From Rhizobium sp. J15 (GTDB taxonomy: Bacteria > Pseudomonadota > Alphaproteobacteria > Rhizobiales > Rhizobiaceae): a DNA stretch of 64,000 nucleotides. Both the position numbers and the translations under genes were made by a program. The stretch's first letter is position 1. Every line of letters starts with the position of its first letter. The stretch is from NCBI RefSeq assembly GCF_002531825.1, contig NZ_NWSX01000014.1, positions 78,283 through 142,282 of the forward strand, written 5' to 3'. The notes below the pieces were generated by a model. That model did not search any database. It worked only from the letters and a program-made list of their open reading frames with translations, and was not told the origin of the DNA. This document shows, in pieces, positions 1 through 9,061 of this stretch.

Positions 1-2
1 AC

Positions 3-1094
3 CTGGTGAGCTACCTCAAGCCGCCGGTCGGCACCTGGGACGGCAAGACCTATCGCGTCACGATCGACGGCGACTGCCACACCTTCGCTTACCGCAAGGA
101 CTACTTCGGCGAGGGCTCGATCAGCGGCATGGCCGAGCCGCCGAAGACCTGGCAGGACGTCAACGCGGCATCCAAGGCGCTGATCGGCAAGACCGATCCG
201 CTGACCGGCCAGCCGGCCTATGGCTATCTCGATCCGCTGAAAGGCTGGGGTGGCTTCGGCTTCTATTTCATCGAGAACCGCGCAACCGCCTATGCCAAAT
301 ATCCGGGCGACCCGGCTTGGCTGTTCGATCCCGAAAACATGAAGCCGCTGGTCAATAACCCCGCATGGGTCCAGGCGATCCAGGACGTGCTCGATCTGAT
401 CGCGGCCAAGGCCTATCCGGCCGATCAGATCAATGCGGACCCCGGCACGACCGCTTTTTCTCAGTTCCTGGCAGGCACCGGCGCAATGCTGATGTGGTGG
501 GGCGACGTCGGCTCCAGCGCGCGCACCTCGGACACATCGGTCGTCGGCGATGTGGTCGGCTTCGGCATCAACCGCGGCTCCAACCGCGTCTACAACCGCA
601 AGACCGGGCAATGGGAAGACAAGTATAACGAAGCGCCGAACATGGCCTATCTCGGCTGGGGCATCTACGTCACCAAGCAGGTCTCCGGCGACGAGAAGAA
701 ACGCAAGGCGGCCTGGTCCGCCGCCGCCCATCTCGGCGGCAAGGATCTGTCGCTGTGGACCTCGGCCTATCCCTCCGGCTTCCAGCCCTACCGTCAGTCC
801 AACTTCAACTATGACGAATGGGAAAAGGCAGGTTACGACCGCGCCTATATCGAGGACTATCTGGGTTCGAACGCCGACAGCTACAACCACCCGAATGCTG
901 CGATCGAACCGCGTATCCCGGGCATCTTCCAGTATTACTCCGTGGCCGAGGACGAGCTGGCAAAGGGCTTTGCCGGGCAGTACAAATCGGCGCAGGAGAC
1001 CGCGGATGCGATCGCCGCCGCCTGGGAGAAGATCACCGACCAGATCGGCCGCGACAGCCAGCTGAAACTTTACCGGGCGAGCCTCGGGCTCTGA
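3..1094 (+). CDS. ABC sugar-binding protein, 5' truncated
   Basis: This is the C-terminal part (about 363 residues) of a periplasmic family 1 (CUT1, MalE-like) solute-binding protein. The frame stays open to the window edge, so the signal peptide and N-lobe lie upstream; the GTG at 6 is probably internal. Aromatic-rich sugar-binding stretches such as MLMWWGDVG (around residue 160) and a helical C-terminal tail fit the family. A hairpin follows at 1110-1137, then two MalF/MalG-type permeases, a LacI regulator, a RbsD/FucU protein and a ribokinase on the same strand. This supports uptake of a monosaccharide or related sugar whose identity cannot be read from the sequence. No ATPase gene is present in the visible part of the operon. 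Confidence 0.85.
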   Translation: MVSYLKPPVGTWDGKTYRVTIDGDCHTFAYRKDYFGEGSISGMAEPPKTWQDVNAASKALIGKTDPLTGQPAYGYLDPLKGWGGFGFYFIENRATAYAKYPGDPAWLFDPENMKPLVNNPAWVQAIQDVLDLIAAKAYPADQINADPGTTAFSQFLAGTGAMLMWWGDVGSSARTSDTSVVGDVVGFGINRGSNRVYNRKTGQWEDKYNEAPNMAYLGWGIYVTKQVSGDEKKRKAAWSAAAHLGGKDLSLWTSAYPSGFQPYRQSNFNYDEWEKAGYDRAYIEDYLGSNADSYNHPNAAIEPRIPGIFQYYSVAEDELAKGFAGQYKSAQETADAIAAAWEKITDQIGRDSQLKLYRASLGL

Positions 1095-1109
1095 CCGGTT
1101 GACTAAAAC

Positions 1110-1137
1110 GCGCTGGCGGAAGCGATTTCGCCAGCGC
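1110..1137 (+). promoter_or_regulatory. Intercistronic stem-loop after the binding-protein gene
   Basis: Perfect 9-bp arms (GCGCTGGCG and CGCCAGCGC) enclose a 10-base loop between the binding-protein and first permease genes. There is no T-run. Such hairpins often protect the upstream mRNA or attenuate read-through, giving more binding protein than permease. Confidence 0.6.
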
Positions 1138-1162
1138 CCATTCTGTCCGGGCGAGGAATATC

Positions 1163-2281
1163 ATGTCGACAGTCGAAGGCGACCTGCTTCACACGGTCGA
1201 AGCCGGCTCCATTTCCGCGAGCCGACGCTTCTGGGGCCGCGCGGCTCTGTGGCTGAGCGCCCTGTGGTTCATAGCGTCGTTCGCATTGCAGGGTGCCCAT
1301 GAACTGGGCTGGACCGGTTGGGGTTTTACGAACTGGCGGCCGGTACTCTATGCCTATTTTCTCTGGGCTGCGGTTCTGTGCGTCACCCGCGTCGTCATTT
1401 ACGGCGAGGCGGGTAAGAAGGCGCTTTTTGTCCTGCCGGCCGCGCTTTTCGTCGTGTCGATGGTGGTGTTTCCATTGCTCTTTGCTCTCTGGATCGGCTT
1501 TTCCGACTGGAACCTCGCCTCCTCGGCCGGGCGGCGTTTCAACGGGCTCGACAATGTCCGCCGGATGATCGCCGATCCATTCTATGCCAACGCTCTCTTC
1601 AACATGATCCTCTACTGCCTGGCGATCGCGATCGAATATGCGATCGCCTTTGGCCTGGCGCTGCTCCTCAACCAGGAAATCCTTGCCCGCAAATTCTGGC
1701 GCGTTACCTTCCTCGTGCCCTTGATGCTATCGCCGGTCGCGGTGAGCTGGATGGTCGGCAAGTCGATGATGGAAACCCGTTTCGGCCCGGTCGCGCGCTT
1801 CGCCCGCTGGCTCGGCTGGGAAAATCCCTCCTTCTTCGGTGATCCGCTGACGGCGCGGCTTTCGATCATGATCATGGACGCCTGGACCTTCATTCCCTTC
1901 ATGATGATCATGCTGCTCGCCGGACTGCAGGCCCTGCCCAGGGAGGTGCTGGAGGCGGCCGAAGTCGATGGCGCGACCAAGTGGCAGCGCTTCTGGCAGG
2001 TCATTTTCCCGCTGATGCTGCCGGTGTCGGTGACGGCGGTGATGATCCGCATCATCTTCAAGCTGAAGCTGGCCGACATCATCATCACGGTAACATCTGG
2101 CGGTCCCGGCGGGGCGACCGATTCTGTCACCAGCTTCATCTATCGCGAATACCGCGACCGTTCGAATGTCGGCTATGGAACCCTGCTCGCGCTCGTCTAT
2201 CTCGTGATTATCGTCATCGGCATGACGGGACTGATGAAGATTTCGGACCGTATCGTGAAGCGGATGACGGGGAGGCTCTGA
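1163..2281 (+). CDS. CUT1 sugar ABC permease (MalF-like)
   Basis: This is a 372-residue inner-membrane permease with about six to eight hydrophobic segments. An N-terminal extension with two membrane spans (residues 25-90) precedes the core domain. The EAA loop (EAAEVDGATKWQRFWQVIFP, around residues 260-280) is the site that couples permeases to the ATPase. The stop codon overlaps the start of the second permease (TGATG), which indicates translational coupling. It should form the channel with the downstream MalG-like protein for the sugar delivered by the binding protein at the window start. The substrate is unknown. Confidence 0.9.
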   Translation: MSTVEGDLLHTVEAGSISASRRFWGRAALWLSALWFIASFALQGAHELGWTGWGFTNWRPVLYAYFLWAAVLCVTRVVIYGEAGKKALFVLPAALFVVSMVVFPLLFALWIGFSDWNLASSAGRRFNGLDNVRRMIADPFYANALFNMILYCLAIAIEYAIAFGLALLLNQEILARKFWRVTFLVPLMLSPVAVSWMVGKSMMETRFGPVARFARWLGWENPSFFGDPLTARLSIMIMDAWTFIPFMMIMLLAGLQALPREVLEAAEVDGATKWQRFWQVIFPLMLPVSVTAVMIRIIFKLKLADIIITVTSGGPGGATDSVTSFIYREYRDRSNVGYGTLLALVYLVIIVIGMTGLMKISDRIVKRMTGRL

Positions 2282-3192
2282 TGGTTCGTATCGATCTCGA
2301 AAAATACGGACGGGCGCAGCGCATTCGCTGGTGGGCCATGCGTTTCGCGGTTTACGGCCTGCTCGTCATCTGGGCTTTCGTCTGCATCTTCCCGCTGTTC
2401 TGGACGGTATCGACCTCGTTCAAGACGGCCGCGGATGTCATGCGCGGCAATCTGATCCCCTGGTTCAACTTCGCGCCCAGCTGGCTCGGCTGGCGCTCGC
2501 TCGGGCTCTCCCCGGATACGGCCTTCCAGATATCGACGGTGCGCGACGAATTCATGCGCAGGCTCTGGAACAGCGTCATCATCTCGGTCACGGCATCCGC
2601 CCTTGCGGTCGTGCTCGGATCGCTCGCGGCCTATGGCCTCAGCCGCTTTTCCTATAAATTCGGCCATATGCGCAATTCGGACATTTCATTCTTCTTCCTG
2701 TCGCAGCTGATCATGCCGCCGGTCGTTCTCGCCCTGCCGTTCCTGGTTCTCTACAAGGAGCTGGCGCTGCTGGACACCTATGTGGGCATGATCGCCGTCT
2801 ACACGCTGATGGTCCTGCCGATCGTCGTCTGGATCATGCGCGATCAGTTCGCTACCGTGCCGGTGGAGCTGGAGGAGGCCGCTCTGGTCGATGGTCTGTC
2901 GGTCTGGGGCGCGTTCGCCCGCATCATCGTGCCGCTCGTTCTGCCGGGCATGGTTGCGGCGTTCCTGCTGGCGCTGATCCTGTGCTGGAACGAATATTTC
3001 TTCGCCGCGTTGCTGACCTCGACCAATACCAATACGCTGCCGGTGATGATCGCAAGCCAGACAGGCAGCCAGGGCATTAACTGGTGGTCGATGGCAGCAC
3101 TTTCCACCGCCGGCATCCTTCCGCTTGTTATCGTCGGCGTCGTGCTGGAAAAGCACATCATCGCCGGAATGACGGCAGGAGCGGTAAAATAG
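2281..3192 (+). CDS. CUT1 sugar ABC permease (MalG-like)
   Basis: This 303-residue inner-membrane protein is the second permease of the importer. The start at 2281 overlaps the previous stop by one base; the frame is open further upstream, but only this start gives the normal MalG-type N terminus (one membrane span at about residues 20-45, then a periplasmic loop). The EAA loop (EEAALVDGLSVWGAFARIIVP) lies around residues 195-215. The C terminus carries the last two spans. Eighteen bases separate it from the lacI-type gene, so regulator and transporter are probably co-transcribed. Confidence 0.9.
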   Translation: MVRIDLEKYGRAQRIRWWAMRFAVYGLLVIWAFVCIFPLFWTVSTSFKTAADVMRGNLIPWFNFAPSWLGWRSLGLSPDTAFQISTVRDEFMRRLWNSVIISVTASALAVVLGSLAAYGLSRFSYKFGHMRNSDISFFFLSQLIMPPVVLALPFLVLYKELALLDTYVGMIAVYTLMVLPIVVWIMRDQFATVPVELEEAALVDGLSVWGAFARIIVPLVLPGMVAAFLLALILCWNEYFFAALLTSTNTNTLPVMIASQTGSQGINWWSMAALSTAGILPLVIVGVVLEKHIIAGMTAGAVK

Positions 3193-3209
3193 CCGCGGGA
3201 CGCTCGAAC

Positions 3210-4238
3210 ATGCCAAGGATGCCCACAGTCAAGGATGTCGCCGAATATGCCGGTGTATCCGTGGGCACGGTTTCGCGCGTGCTGTCGGGCGAAGCCGCGG
3301 TCAAACCCGCTCTGCGCGAAAAGGTCAACGAGGCCATTTCCGCGCTCGGTTACCGGCCGAACGTGACCGCCAGAGCGCTACGCACCAGCAGAACCGATGT
3401 CATCGGCCTCATCGTTCCCGACATCACCAATCCGTTCTTCTCGCAGCTTGCCGCAAGCGTCGAGCGCGCGGCGCTCGAACGTGGGCACAGCCTCATGCTG
3501 GCGAGCTCGCATGACGATCGCGGGGCGGAGGAGAGCCACGTCCTGGCGTTTCTCGACCGGTCGGTGCGCGGCGTCATCGTGGTGGCTTCGAGCGATGGTC
3601 CGGGGCTTCATCTGGAGACAGCGGTTCCGATCATATCGCTGGACCGGCGCTTCGGCGCCTTTCCGCTGGTGTCGACCAACCATACGCGGGCGGCCGCGCT
3701 GATTGCGGATCATCTCTATGAGCTGGGCCATCGTCACATCGCCTACATTGCCGGGCCGCCCGACACCGAGGCCGGGCGCATGCGCAAGGAAGGCTTCGTC
3801 CGCCGTATCGGCCGGCTCGGCAAAAAAGGCGACCCGGTCGAATTGGAAATCGCCTACGGCAAATTCGATTATGAATCCGGCGAGAGAATTGCCCGCGACC
3901 TGCTTTCGCGCTCGCCACAGGATCGGCCGACGGCGATTGCGGCGGCCAGCGACCAGCAGGCCATCGGGGCGCTGCGGACGGCGCGCGATCTCAAGATCGA
4001 CGTGCCGCGAAAGCTGTCGGTCACGGGTTTCGACGACATTTCGCTCGCCAATCTCGTCGTACCGCGGCTGACGACGATACGCCAGCCGGCCGACATGCTG
4101 GCGCGGCGCGCGGTCGGCCTTCTCCTCGAGGAGCCATCGAGCACGGATGACGAGATGGTGGACGGATCGCTGATCGTGCGTGGTTCGAGCGGCCCATGTC
4201 CGCAGCCCAAGCCGGATACTCCAAGGCACAGGAATTGA
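3210..4238 (+). CDS. LacI-family transcriptional regulator
   Basis: This is a 342-residue regulator. The N-terminal helix-turn-helix (TVKDVAEYAGVSVGTVSRVL, residues 5-24) and hinge are classic LacI, followed by a periplasmic-binding-protein-like effector domain (VIGLIVPDITNPFFSQ at about 65). The start at 3210 was chosen because it places this helix at the N terminus; the longer open frame reads back into the permease gene. The position between transporter and kinase genes suggests it senses the imported sugar and controls this operon. No operator was identified, because the promoter lies outside the window. Confidence 0.9.
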   Translation: MPRMPTVKDVAEYAGVSVGTVSRVLSGEAAVKPALREKVNEAISALGYRPNVTARALRTSRTDVIGLIVPDITNPFFSQLAASVERAALERGHSLMLASSHDDRGAEESHVLAFLDRSVRGVIVVASSDGPGLHLETAVPIISLDRRFGAFPLVSTNHTRAAALIADHLYELGHRHIAYIAGPPDTEAGRMRKEGFVRRIGRLGKKGDPVELEIAYGKFDYESGERIARDLLSRSPQDRPTAIAAASDQQAIGALRTARDLKIDVPRKLSVTGFDDISLANLVVPRLTTIRQPADMLARRAVGLLLEEPSSTDDEMVDGSLIVRGSSGPCPQPKPDTPRHRN

Positions 4239-4282
4239 AGCAAGGCCGGCACTGCGGCCGCCAGAAAGGGATGGAAGGATCA

Positions 4283-4744
4283 ATGCTCAAGGGAATCAGG
4301 GCCGAACTCAACGGCGACATTCTTCAAGCGCTCAGCAATATGGGACACGGAGACTATCTCGTCGTCTCCGACATGAATTTTCCATCGGATTCGATCGCCC
4401 GTCAGACGCGTCTGGGCAGGCTCCTGACAATGGAAAACATTCCGGCGCCGCAGGCGATCGACGCGATCCTGTCCGTCTTCCCGCTGGACACGCCGATCCA
4501 GCCTTCGGCGGGCCGCATGGAGGTGATCGGCAAGCCGGATGAAATTCCGCCAATCCAGCAGGAAGTGCAGGCCATCGTCGATCGCGCCGAAGGCAAGCCG
4601 TCGCCCATGTATCCCGTCGAGCGCATGGCGTTCTATGACATCGCCAAAAAAGCCTATTGCGTGATCGCCACGGGCGAGCTGCGGTTCTACGGATGCTTCC
4701 TTTTGACCAAGGGCGTCATTCCGGCGGAGGATGCTCTGAGATGA
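4283..4744 (+). CDS. RbsD/FucU-family sugar mutarotase
   Basis: This 153-residue protein belongs to the RbsD/FucU family, which interconverts sugar anomers or pyranose and furanose forms. The catalytic-histidine motif NMGHGDYLVVSDMNFP (residues 17-32) and the C-terminal GELRFYGCFLLTKGV strand, which completes the decameric ring active site, are both present. The start at 4283 has an AAGGAT ribosome-binding site; a longer frame overlaps lacI. Its stop overlaps the kinase start (ATGA). Placed before a ribokinase, it would supply the kinase with the correct sugar form. The sequence cannot decide between ribose, fucose and another pentose or hexose. Confidence 0.88.
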   Translation: MLKGIRAELNGDILQALSNMGHGDYLVVSDMNFPSDSIARQTRLGRLLTMENIPAPQAIDAILSVFPLDTPIQPSAGRMEVIGKPDEIPPIQQEVQAIVDRAEGKPSPMYPVERMAFYDIAKKAYCVIATGELRFYGCFLLTKGVIPAEDALR

Positions 4745-5670
4745 GCGCGAAAAGCGGAATTGTCATTCTCGGCATTTTTGCCGCCGACACCGCCTATAAG
4801 GCAAAGCGCCTGCCGCATATCGGCGAGACGCTGCTGGGATCGGGTTTCACGCTGGGGCCGGGCGGCAAGGGTTCCAATCAGGCGATTGCCGCGGCAAAGG
4901 CCGGCGGCAAGGTGAGCTTCATTTCGCGGGTCGGCAACGACCCGTTCGGGGAGATGGCGCTTGCCGCCTATGCGGCGGCCGGCGTCGAAGCCAGGGTGAT
5001 GAAGATGGACGGCGTTTCGTCAGGGGCTGCCTTCATCTTCGTCGACGAAGTGAGCGGCGACAACGCCATCATCGTCGCGCCGGGTGCTGCGGGCCTTATC
5101 GGCATCGAAGATATCGACGCGAACCGGGCGGAGATCGAAAGCGCCGCCATTTTCATGACGCAGCTCGAACAGCCGCTGGAGGCGGCGATCCATGGCTTGT
5201 CCATGGCCAAGAGGGCAGGGGTCACGACGATCTTCAACCCCGCGCCTGCTCAGGCCATTCCGGACAGCGTCTATGGCTTGTGTGATTTCATCGTTCCCAA
5301 TGAGGTCGAGGCAGCCCAGTTGGTGGGACATGCGATCGAAACGGATGAACAGGCGCGGGCGGCGGCCAAAACGCTGGTCGATCGCGGAGCGAGAGCGGTG
5401 ATCATCACGCTCGGAGCACGAGGCGCATTTTACCACGCGGCCGGGCAGAGCGAACTCGTACCTGCCCTGTCTGCGGGCAATGTCGTCGACACGACGGGAG
5501 CCGGGGACGCTTTCCTCGGCGGCTTCGCGACGGCGATTTCCGAAGGACGCGCGCCGATCGAGGCCATCCGCTTCGGCTGCGCGACGGCGGCGATCGCCGT
5601 GACACGGCCGGGCACGGCGCCCGCCATGCCGTCCCGGTCCGAAATCGACGCCTTGCTGCGTTCCCAGTAA
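4741..5670 (+). CDS. Ribokinase-like PfkB sugar kinase
   Basis: This 309-residue PfkB-family kinase most resembles ribokinase (RbsK). It has the N-terminal GGKGSNQAIAAAKAGG motif (residues 41-56) that contacts substrate and the C-terminal anion-hole motif DTTGAGDAFLGGF (about residues 250-262) with the catalytic Asp. It would phosphorylate the imported sugar with ATP in the cytoplasm. Translation is coupled to the mutarotase gene by an ATGA overlap. Its 3' end meets the oppositely oriented PNPOx-like gene only one base away, so the two transcripts converge. Confidence 0.88.
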   Translation: MSAKSGIVILGIFAADTAYKAKRLPHIGETLLGSGFTLGPGGKGSNQAIAAAKAGGKVSFISRVGNDPFGEMALAAYAAAGVEARVMKMDGVSSGAAFIFVDEVSGDNAIIVAPGAAGLIGIEDIDANRAEIESAAIFMTQLEQPLEAAIHGLSMAKRAGVTTIFNPAPAQAIPDSVYGLCDFIVPNEVEAAQLVGHAIETDEQARAAAKTLVDRGARAVIITLGARGAFYHAAGQSELVPALSAGNVVDTTGAGDAFLGGFATAISEGRAPIEAIRFGCATAAIAVTRPGTAPAMPSRSEIDALLRSQ

Positions 5671-5671
5671 T

Positions 5672-6127
5672 TCAAGGCCGCGAGCGGGAAGCGGCGAGGG
5701 TGACTTCGCCGTTCTCTTCGCCGTCCCAATATTGAATCGATGACGCCGACACCTTGATCAGCACGAGGCCAGGCGTGTCGATCCCTTCGGGAAACCAGCG
5801 CTCGAGATCGGCAACCCAGTGTTCTTCGAAGGCGGCCTTGTCGCGCACCAGCGATGCGATGCCTTCGATCGCAATGAAGATGCCGGGCTTGCCAAGCAGG
5901 CTGGGCGGCGCCGTGAACGTCAGCGACACATCCTTATTGCCTTCGATTTCGGCAATCTTCCGGGTTTCCTCGTAGGAGAAGAACCAGGAGTCGCCATCAT
6001 ATTCGACGTCGCCGTTATTGCTCATCGGCCGGCTTGAGATACGGCCGGATCCTGCCTGCGTCGAAAGCATGCAGAAGTCGATCTTCTTCAGGTGCGACGC
6101 GAGGTCTTCAAGTGTCATGGACGCCAT
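5672..6127 (-). CDS. Pyridoxamine 5'-phosphate oxidase-like flavoprotein
   Basis: This is a 151-residue split-barrel FMN-binding-fold protein of the general stress protein 26 type. Visible elements are an N-terminal helix (EDLASHLKKIDFCMLST), the RPMSN strand and the WFFSYEETRKIAEIE stretch typical of the family. A GGGAG ribosome-binding site lies 7 bases before the ATG at 6127. Members bind FMN or F420-like cofactors and are linked to stress, but this protein's reaction is unknown. It lies 110 bases downstream of the lactonase gene on the same strand and may be the last gene of that operon or independent. Confidence 0.82.
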   Translation of the reverse strand: MASMTLEDLASHLKKIDFCMLSTQAGSGRISSRPMSNNGDVEYDGDSWFFSYEETRKIAEIEGNKDVSLTFTAPPSLLGKPGIFIAIEGIASLVRDKAAFEEHWVADLERWFPEGIDTPGLVLIKVSASSIQYWDGEENGEVTLAASRSRP

Positions 6128-6237
6128 TTTTCATCTCCCACGTTTGGACCTAGGGATAGCGTGCAGGCTCGGAGTTTGTTCCCGTCCGAGCCGCCGGATC
6201 GTCCGTGATGACCGTCCCCAATGCGGCTGTCGCCGGC

Positions 6238-7152
6238 TCAGGGTATTTGCGCGCCTGTCGTGGCGACGTAGACCGAATAGAGCGAGCGTGTCGCGGCGAT
6301 GAACAGGCGGTTGCGTCCGGGGCCGCCGAAGGTGAGGTTTGCGACGGTCTGCGGCACGCGGATCTTGCCGATCAGTTTTCCGGTCTGATCGAAGCAATGG
6401 ACGCCATCGCCGGCACTGGACCAGAGGTTGCCATTGACGTCGGTCCGGATGCCATCGGGAATGCCGTTGTCGATGTGGCAGAAGACGCGGTCGTTGGCGA
6501 GGCTTCTGCCATCGACCATGTCGAAGGCGCGGATGTGACGCGGCAGGCTTTCGTCGTGGCTGGCCGCCGAGTCGGCAATGTAGAGGATCGTCTCGTCGGG
6601 CGAAAAGGCGAGGCCGTTCGGCTGGATGAAATCCGTGACGACGGCTGTGAACTCGCCGGTCGCCGGATCGAGCCGGTAGACGTTGCGGGTCGCCTGCTCG
6701 GGCTCGGCCTGGTAGCCTTCATAATTCGACATGATGCCGTAGGTGGGATCGGTGAACCAGATCGTGCCGTCCGATTTCACCACCACATCGTTCGGCGAGT
6801 TGAGCCGCGCGCCATTGAAACGGTCGGCGAGCATGGTGATCGAACCATCGACTTCGGTCCGCGTGACGCGCCGCCCGCCATGTTCGCAGGAAATGAGCCG
6901 GCCCTGCCGGTCGCGCGTATGGCCGTTGGTGAAGTTGGAGGGCTGCCGGTAGACGGAGACCCCGCTCTCCGGCGTCCATCGCAGCATGCGCTGGTTGGGA
7001 ATGTCGCTCCACAGAAGCTGGTTGGCATCGTTGAACCAGACCGGACCCTCCGCCCAGCGGCAGCCTGAATGGAGTTCGTCGAGGCCGGCGCTCGTCACGA
7101 TCAACTGCCGGAAGCGCGGGTCGTGGATTTCGTAGATGCTGGCCTCGGCCAT
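6238..7152 (-). CDS. SMP-30/gluconolactonase-family lactonase
   Basis: This 304-residue six-bladed beta-propeller protein belongs to the SMP-30/gluconolactonase/LRE family. The metal-binding elements are visible: GCRWAEGPVWF near residue 30 (the Glu ligand), NGHTRDRQGRL, the NSPNDVVV motif (Asn) and QPNGLAFSPDE (Asn and Asp ligands) near residue 190. Members hydrolyse sugar lactones after oxidation of the sugar. It lies 14 bases after a CUT2 permease on the same strand, so it is likely the catabolic gene of that operon. The transporter's substrate may therefore be an aldose or aldonolactone. Confidence 0.9.
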   Translation of the reverse strand: MAEASIYEIHDPRFRQLIVTSAGLDELHSGCRWAEGPVWFNDANQLLWSDIPNQRMLRWTPESGVSVYRQPSNFTNGHTRDRQGRLISCEHGGRRVTRTEVDGSITMLADRFNGARLNSPNDVVVKSDGTIWFTDPTYGIMSNYEGYQAEPEQATRNVYRLDPATGEFTAVVTDFIQPNGLAFSPDETILYIADSAASHDESLPRHIRAFDMVDGRSLANDRVFCHIDNGIPDGIRTDVNGNLWSSAGDGVHCFDQTGKLIGKIRVPQTVANLTFGGPGRNRLFIAATRSLYSVYVATTGAQIP

Positions 7153-7166
7153 GTCGGTCTTCCCGT

Positions 7167-8117
7167 TTATCGCATGCCCGCCCGGCGGCCGCCGGCGAGC
7201 ATGATGACACTGATGATGATGAGGCCGGTCATGATGAGGCGGATGCCCGCGCCGACCCCGTAGGTGTTGAGCATGGAGACGACAAGGAACATGAAGAGCG
7301 ATGCGCCCCAGATGCCCGGCACGTTGGAATCGCCGCCGGCGACCGCCGTGCCGCCGATCACCACGACGGCAATCGAGGTCAGCAGATATTCCGAGCCCAT
7401 GTTAAGCGCCGCGCCGCCGGAGAAGCAGGCGAGCAGGTAGCCCGCGACGGAGGCGAGAACGGCGCAGAAGAGATAGGTGACGAAGCGCGTGCCGTCGACA
7501 GGGATGCCGGCCATGCGCGCGGCCGGCATGCTCTGGCCGATTGCCGAGATCCAGCGCCCGTAGATCGTCTTCTCCAGCAGGAACCAGGCGATGAGCGAGA
7601 TGAGGAGTGCGACGATCGCCACATTCGGCACGCCGAGCGTGCTCGAGGTGGTGAATTCCGCAAGCCAGTTCGGGGGCTTGATACGCAGGCCGCGGTTCGT
7701 CCAGATCGCCGCGGACTGCACGATGAAGCTCACGGAAAGCGTGGCGATGATCGGCGGAATGCGCAGCGCCTTGATGAGCGCATAGTTGCAGAGGCCGACG
7801 ACGAGGCCGATGAGGATGGCGACGAGAAGCCCCGGCAGGATCAGGCCGTTTTCGACATTCATCAGCTTCAGCGCCACCGTGCCGGCAAGCGTCATGGTGG
7901 CGGGAACCGAGAGATCGATATTGCCGGGACCGAGCGTGATGACGAACATCTGGCCGATGCCGACGATGACCGAGAAGGCTGCGAAGGTGAGTGCTGCCTG
8001 CGACAGGCCGAGCGTGCTGGCGCCGAGCGTCACCATGATCGTCAGGAACCAGACGACGAAGGCGGCAAGCCATGACCAGATCCAGGGTTTGCCGAACAGA
8101 CGAAGGACATGGGTCAT
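7167..8117 (-). CDS. CUT2 (ribose-type) sugar ABC permease
   Basis: This 316-residue integral membrane protein has about eight to ten hydrophobic helices and belongs to the RbsC/BPD_transp_2 family. Recognisable elements are the GPGNIDLSV segment (about residue 63) and the C-terminal glycine-rich VVVIGGTAVAGGDSNVPGI loop characteristic of the family. It overlaps the preceding permease by 4 bases (ATGA). Two non-identical permeases serve this importer, presumably as a heterodimer with the single fused ATPase. Confidence 0.9.
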   Translation of the reverse strand: MTHVLRLFGKPWIWSWLAAFVVWFLTIMVTLGASTLGLSQAALTFAAFSVIVGIGQMFVITLGPGNIDLSVPATMTLAGTVALKLMNVENGLILPGLLVAILIGLVVGLCNYALIKALRIPPIIATLSVSFIVQSAAIWTNRGLRIKPPNWLAEFTTSSTLGVPNVAIVALLISLIAWFLLEKTIYGRWISAIGQSMPAARMAGIPVDGTRFVTYLFCAVLASVAGYLLACFSGGAALNMGSEYLLTSIAVVVIGGTAVAGGDSNVPGIWGASLFMFLVVSMLNTYGVGAGIRLIMTGLIIISVIMLAGGRRAGMR

Positions 8118-9061
8118 CGGCGCTTCTCCCGCTTCTCCAGGCGGTTCAGCATCAGGCGCAGCGCCAGCACGATGATCAGGATCGCGCCCTGGGCTCCGAT
8201 CTGCCAGTCGGGCGAGATGCGCAGGAAGGACAGGAAGGAGCCGGCGAGCGTCAGCGTCAGCGCGCCGATCACGGCGCCGACGGGAGAGACGCGGCCGCCG
8301 ATGAACTCGCCGCCGCCAAGGATCACGCCGGCGATCGACAGCAGCGTGTAGCGCAGCGCGATATTGGCGTCCGCCGAGGTCGTCAGACCGACGAGGGCGA
8401 TACCGGCAAGCACGGCGAAGAAGCCGGCGAGACCGTAGGCTGCGGCGCGCGCCGCGACGATCGACCAGCCGGCGCGCTCGACCGAACGCTGGTTGCCGCC
8501 GATGCCGCGGATCAGCACGCCGAGCGAGGAGCGCATGACGAGAAGATGGGCGACGGCGGCGATGACGATGCTGGCGACGATCGCCATCGGCGCCAGCGGC
8601 GGCTTGACGGTCATCAGTGAGCGCACCCAGTCCGGCGCCTGGCCGCCCGGAGCCGGCAGCAGCAGGACGGCCAAGCCGCCCCAGACGAAGCTCATGCCGA
8701 GCGTCACCACGATGGAGGGCAGGTTGCGCAGATGGATGACGACGCCGAGGCCCGCATAGGCTGCGATAGCCCCCGTAAGGATCAGGACGCCCATGGCAGG
8801 ATTATCGCGCAGGAAGGTGGCGCTGACGCAGGCGACGAAGCTGACGAAAGTGCCCATGGAGAGATCGAGATCGTTAACCGCCATGACGAGCATCTGGGCG
8901 ATCGTCGCAAGCGCGATCGGCACAGCCAGGTTGAACAGCAGGTTGAGCCCGACATAGCTCATTGCGCGCGGCTGCAGCCAGAAGACGGCGGCGAGCAGCA
9001 GGGTCAGCGACAGCGCCGGAATGGCAAGACGCATGGTGTCGGACGAGAGCCGGAACGTCAT
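8114..9061 (-). CDS. CUT2 (ribose-type) sugar ABC permease
   Basis: This is a 315-residue permease of the RbsC family, paralogous to the next gene. It has NDLDLSMGTFVSFVA (about residues 62-76) and the conserved SIAGVILGGGEFIGGRVSP loop (about 241-259). Its start overlaps the ATPase stop by 4 bases and its stop overlaps the next start by 4 bases, so the three genes are translationally coupled. It forms the membrane channel of the importer whose binding protein is encoded at 10580-11596. Confidence 0.9.
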   Translation of the reverse strand: MTFRLSSDTMRLAIPALSLTLLLAAVFWLQPRAMSYVGLNLLFNLAVPIALATIAQMLVMAVNDLDLSMGTFVSFVACVSATFLRDNPAMGVLILTGAIAAYAGLGVVIHLRNLPSIVVTLGMSFVWGGLAVLLLPAPGGQAPDWVRSLMTVKPPLAPMAIVASIVIAAVAHLLVMRSSLGVLIRGIGGNQRSVERAGWSIVAARAAAYGLAGFFAVLAGIALVGLTTSADANIALRYTLLSIAGVILGGGEFIGGRVSPVGAVIGALTLTLAGSFLSFLRISPDWQIGAQGAILIIVLALRLMLNRLEKREKRR